Notes under the pieces: model-generated
Databases searched by the model: none
The model's input: the letters and a program-made list of their open reading frames with translations, nothing else
Told to the model about the DNA's origin: nothing
Source of the DNA: JAJNBA01 sp035696925
Lineage (GTDB): Bacteria > Actinomycetota > UBA4738 > HRBIN12
Assembly (NCBI GenBank): GCA_035696925.1
Contig: DASSDW010000173.1
Location: 1-7,444, forward strand
Length of the DNA stretch: 7,444 nt
Direction of reading: 5' to 3'
Program-made: the position numbers and the translations under genes
Shown here: one piece after another, positions 6,844 through 7,444 of the stretch
How positions within the stretch are numbered: position 1 is the stretch's first letter
How the letters are laid out: every line of letters begins with the position of its first letter

Positions 6844-7444
6844 CGACCGAACGACCGGCGATGGACGCCCCGATCCCCTACGTGTGCATGCCGGGCAGCC
6901 CGTACACGGGTTCGACGCTCCTCGGGATGCTCCTGGGGAACCATCCGGAATGCGCGTCGATCGGCGCTGCCACCGGGCTCACCGCGCGGGTCGATGTCTC
7001 GACGTACCTCTGCTCGTGTGGCGCGAGATTCACCGATTGCGGGTTCTGGGGCCGCATCGCCCGGAGAACCGTGGAGCTCGAGCACCCGGTGACGGTGTTC
7101 GAGAAGGACTTCTGGAACACCCATGTCCGGGTCTCCCGGCGACGATGGCTGAACGGGCTCCTCGTGAGCTCCCTCGGCAACGACATGCTGACCTGGTCTC
7201 GGGACGCCGTGCTGCATCGGGCCGGGCCGGTGGCGCGGCGGATCGCCGAGGCTCGATCCGCTTCGTGGAGCCTGGCGCGCGCCGTCCTGGAGCAGACGGG
7301 GAAGGGGACGTTCGTGGACACGGCTCGTGATCACCAGCGTCCCCGCTATCTGGCCGACATGCCCCGCCTCGACGTGAAGGTCATCCACCTCGTGCGGGAT
7401 CCGCGGGGCAACGTGGCGAGCATCATGAAGCACACCAAGGTCGG
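6819..7444 (+). CDS. Sulfotransferase family protein, 3' end cut by window edge
   Basis: The frame beginning at ATG 6819 stays open to the end of the window (208 complete codons), so the C-terminus is missing. The visible part carries both sulfotransferase signatures. A 5'-phosphosulfate loop, PGSPYTGSTLLGMLLGNHP, is at about 25-43, and a 3'-phosphate site, VIHLVRDPRGNVASIMKH, has R193 and S201 near the edge. Between them is a Cys cluster, CSCGARFTDCGFW (C65, C67, C74), seen in a subgroup of bacterial sulfotransferases; its function is not known to me and could be metal binding or structural. This differs clearly from the sulfotransferase at 4763-5650 in the loop sequence (PYTGST versus PRAGTT), in the longer distance between the two PAPS sites, and in the Cys cluster. 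The two are therefore not recent duplicates. It overlaps the previous gene by 25 bp and has a strong Shine-Dalgarno sequence. A glycan acceptor is inferred from context; a small-molecule or lipid acceptor is possible. Confidence 0.85.
   Translation, partial: MDQHLDVLTTERPAMDAPIPYVCMPGSPYTGSTLLGMLLGNHPECASIGAATGLTARVDVSTYLCSCGARFTDCGFWGRIARRTVELEHPVTVFEKDFWNTHVRVSRRRWLNGLLVSSLGNDMLTWSRDAVLHRAGPVARRIAEARSASWSLARAVLEQTGKGTFVDTARDHQRPRYLADMPRLDVKVIHLVRDPRGNVASIMKHTKV

Noticed and set aside
6752..7330. A 192-codon + strand frame overlapping the last gene.
   Set aside because: Its translation lacks any motif, while the frame starting at 6819 carries both PAPS-binding signatures and a strong ribosome binding site.

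Overview
The window is a stretch of high-G+C bacterial DNA (about two-thirds G+C by eye). Third codon positions are almost all G or C, with heavy use of CTC, GTC, ATC and CGG codons and some GTG starts. This fits an actinomycete-like (Actinomycetota) genome. No gene here is a taxonomic marker, so that assignment is an inference.

Seven genes lie head to tail on the + strand with almost no space between them. In order they are: a P-loop thymidylate-kinase-like protein whose reading frame is open at the left edge (1-804); a Wzx-type polysaccharide flippase (821-2410); a GT4 glycosyltransferase (2407-3558); a Wzy/WaaL-type O-antigen polymerase or ligase (3561-4766, GTG start); a PAPS-dependent-type sulfotransferase (4763-5650); a second GT4 glycosyltransferase (5647-6843, GTG start); and a second, different sulfotransferase that runs off the right edge (6819 to beyond 7444). 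Junctions are a 16-bp gap, a 4-bp ATGA overlap, a 2-bp gap, a 4-bp ATGA overlap, a 4-bp GTGA overlap and a 25-bp overlap. This is the layout of one translationally coupled operon. I see no promoter, terminator, RNA gene, mobile element, CRISPR array or unexplained gap longer than 16 bp.

Taken together this is the middle of a Wzx/Wzy-type surface or exopolysaccharide locus. The two GT4 enzymes would add sugars to an undecaprenyl-diphosphate-linked repeat unit on the cytoplasmic face. The flippase would move the unit across the membrane, and the Wzy/WaaL protein would polymerise or transfer it. The two sulfotransferases suggest that the glycan, or another product of the locus, is sulfated. The kinase-like protein has no obvious place in this pathway and is the least explained gene. 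The priming glycosyltransferase, chain-length regulator, export genes and sugar-nucleotide genes are not in the window and presumably lie outside it.
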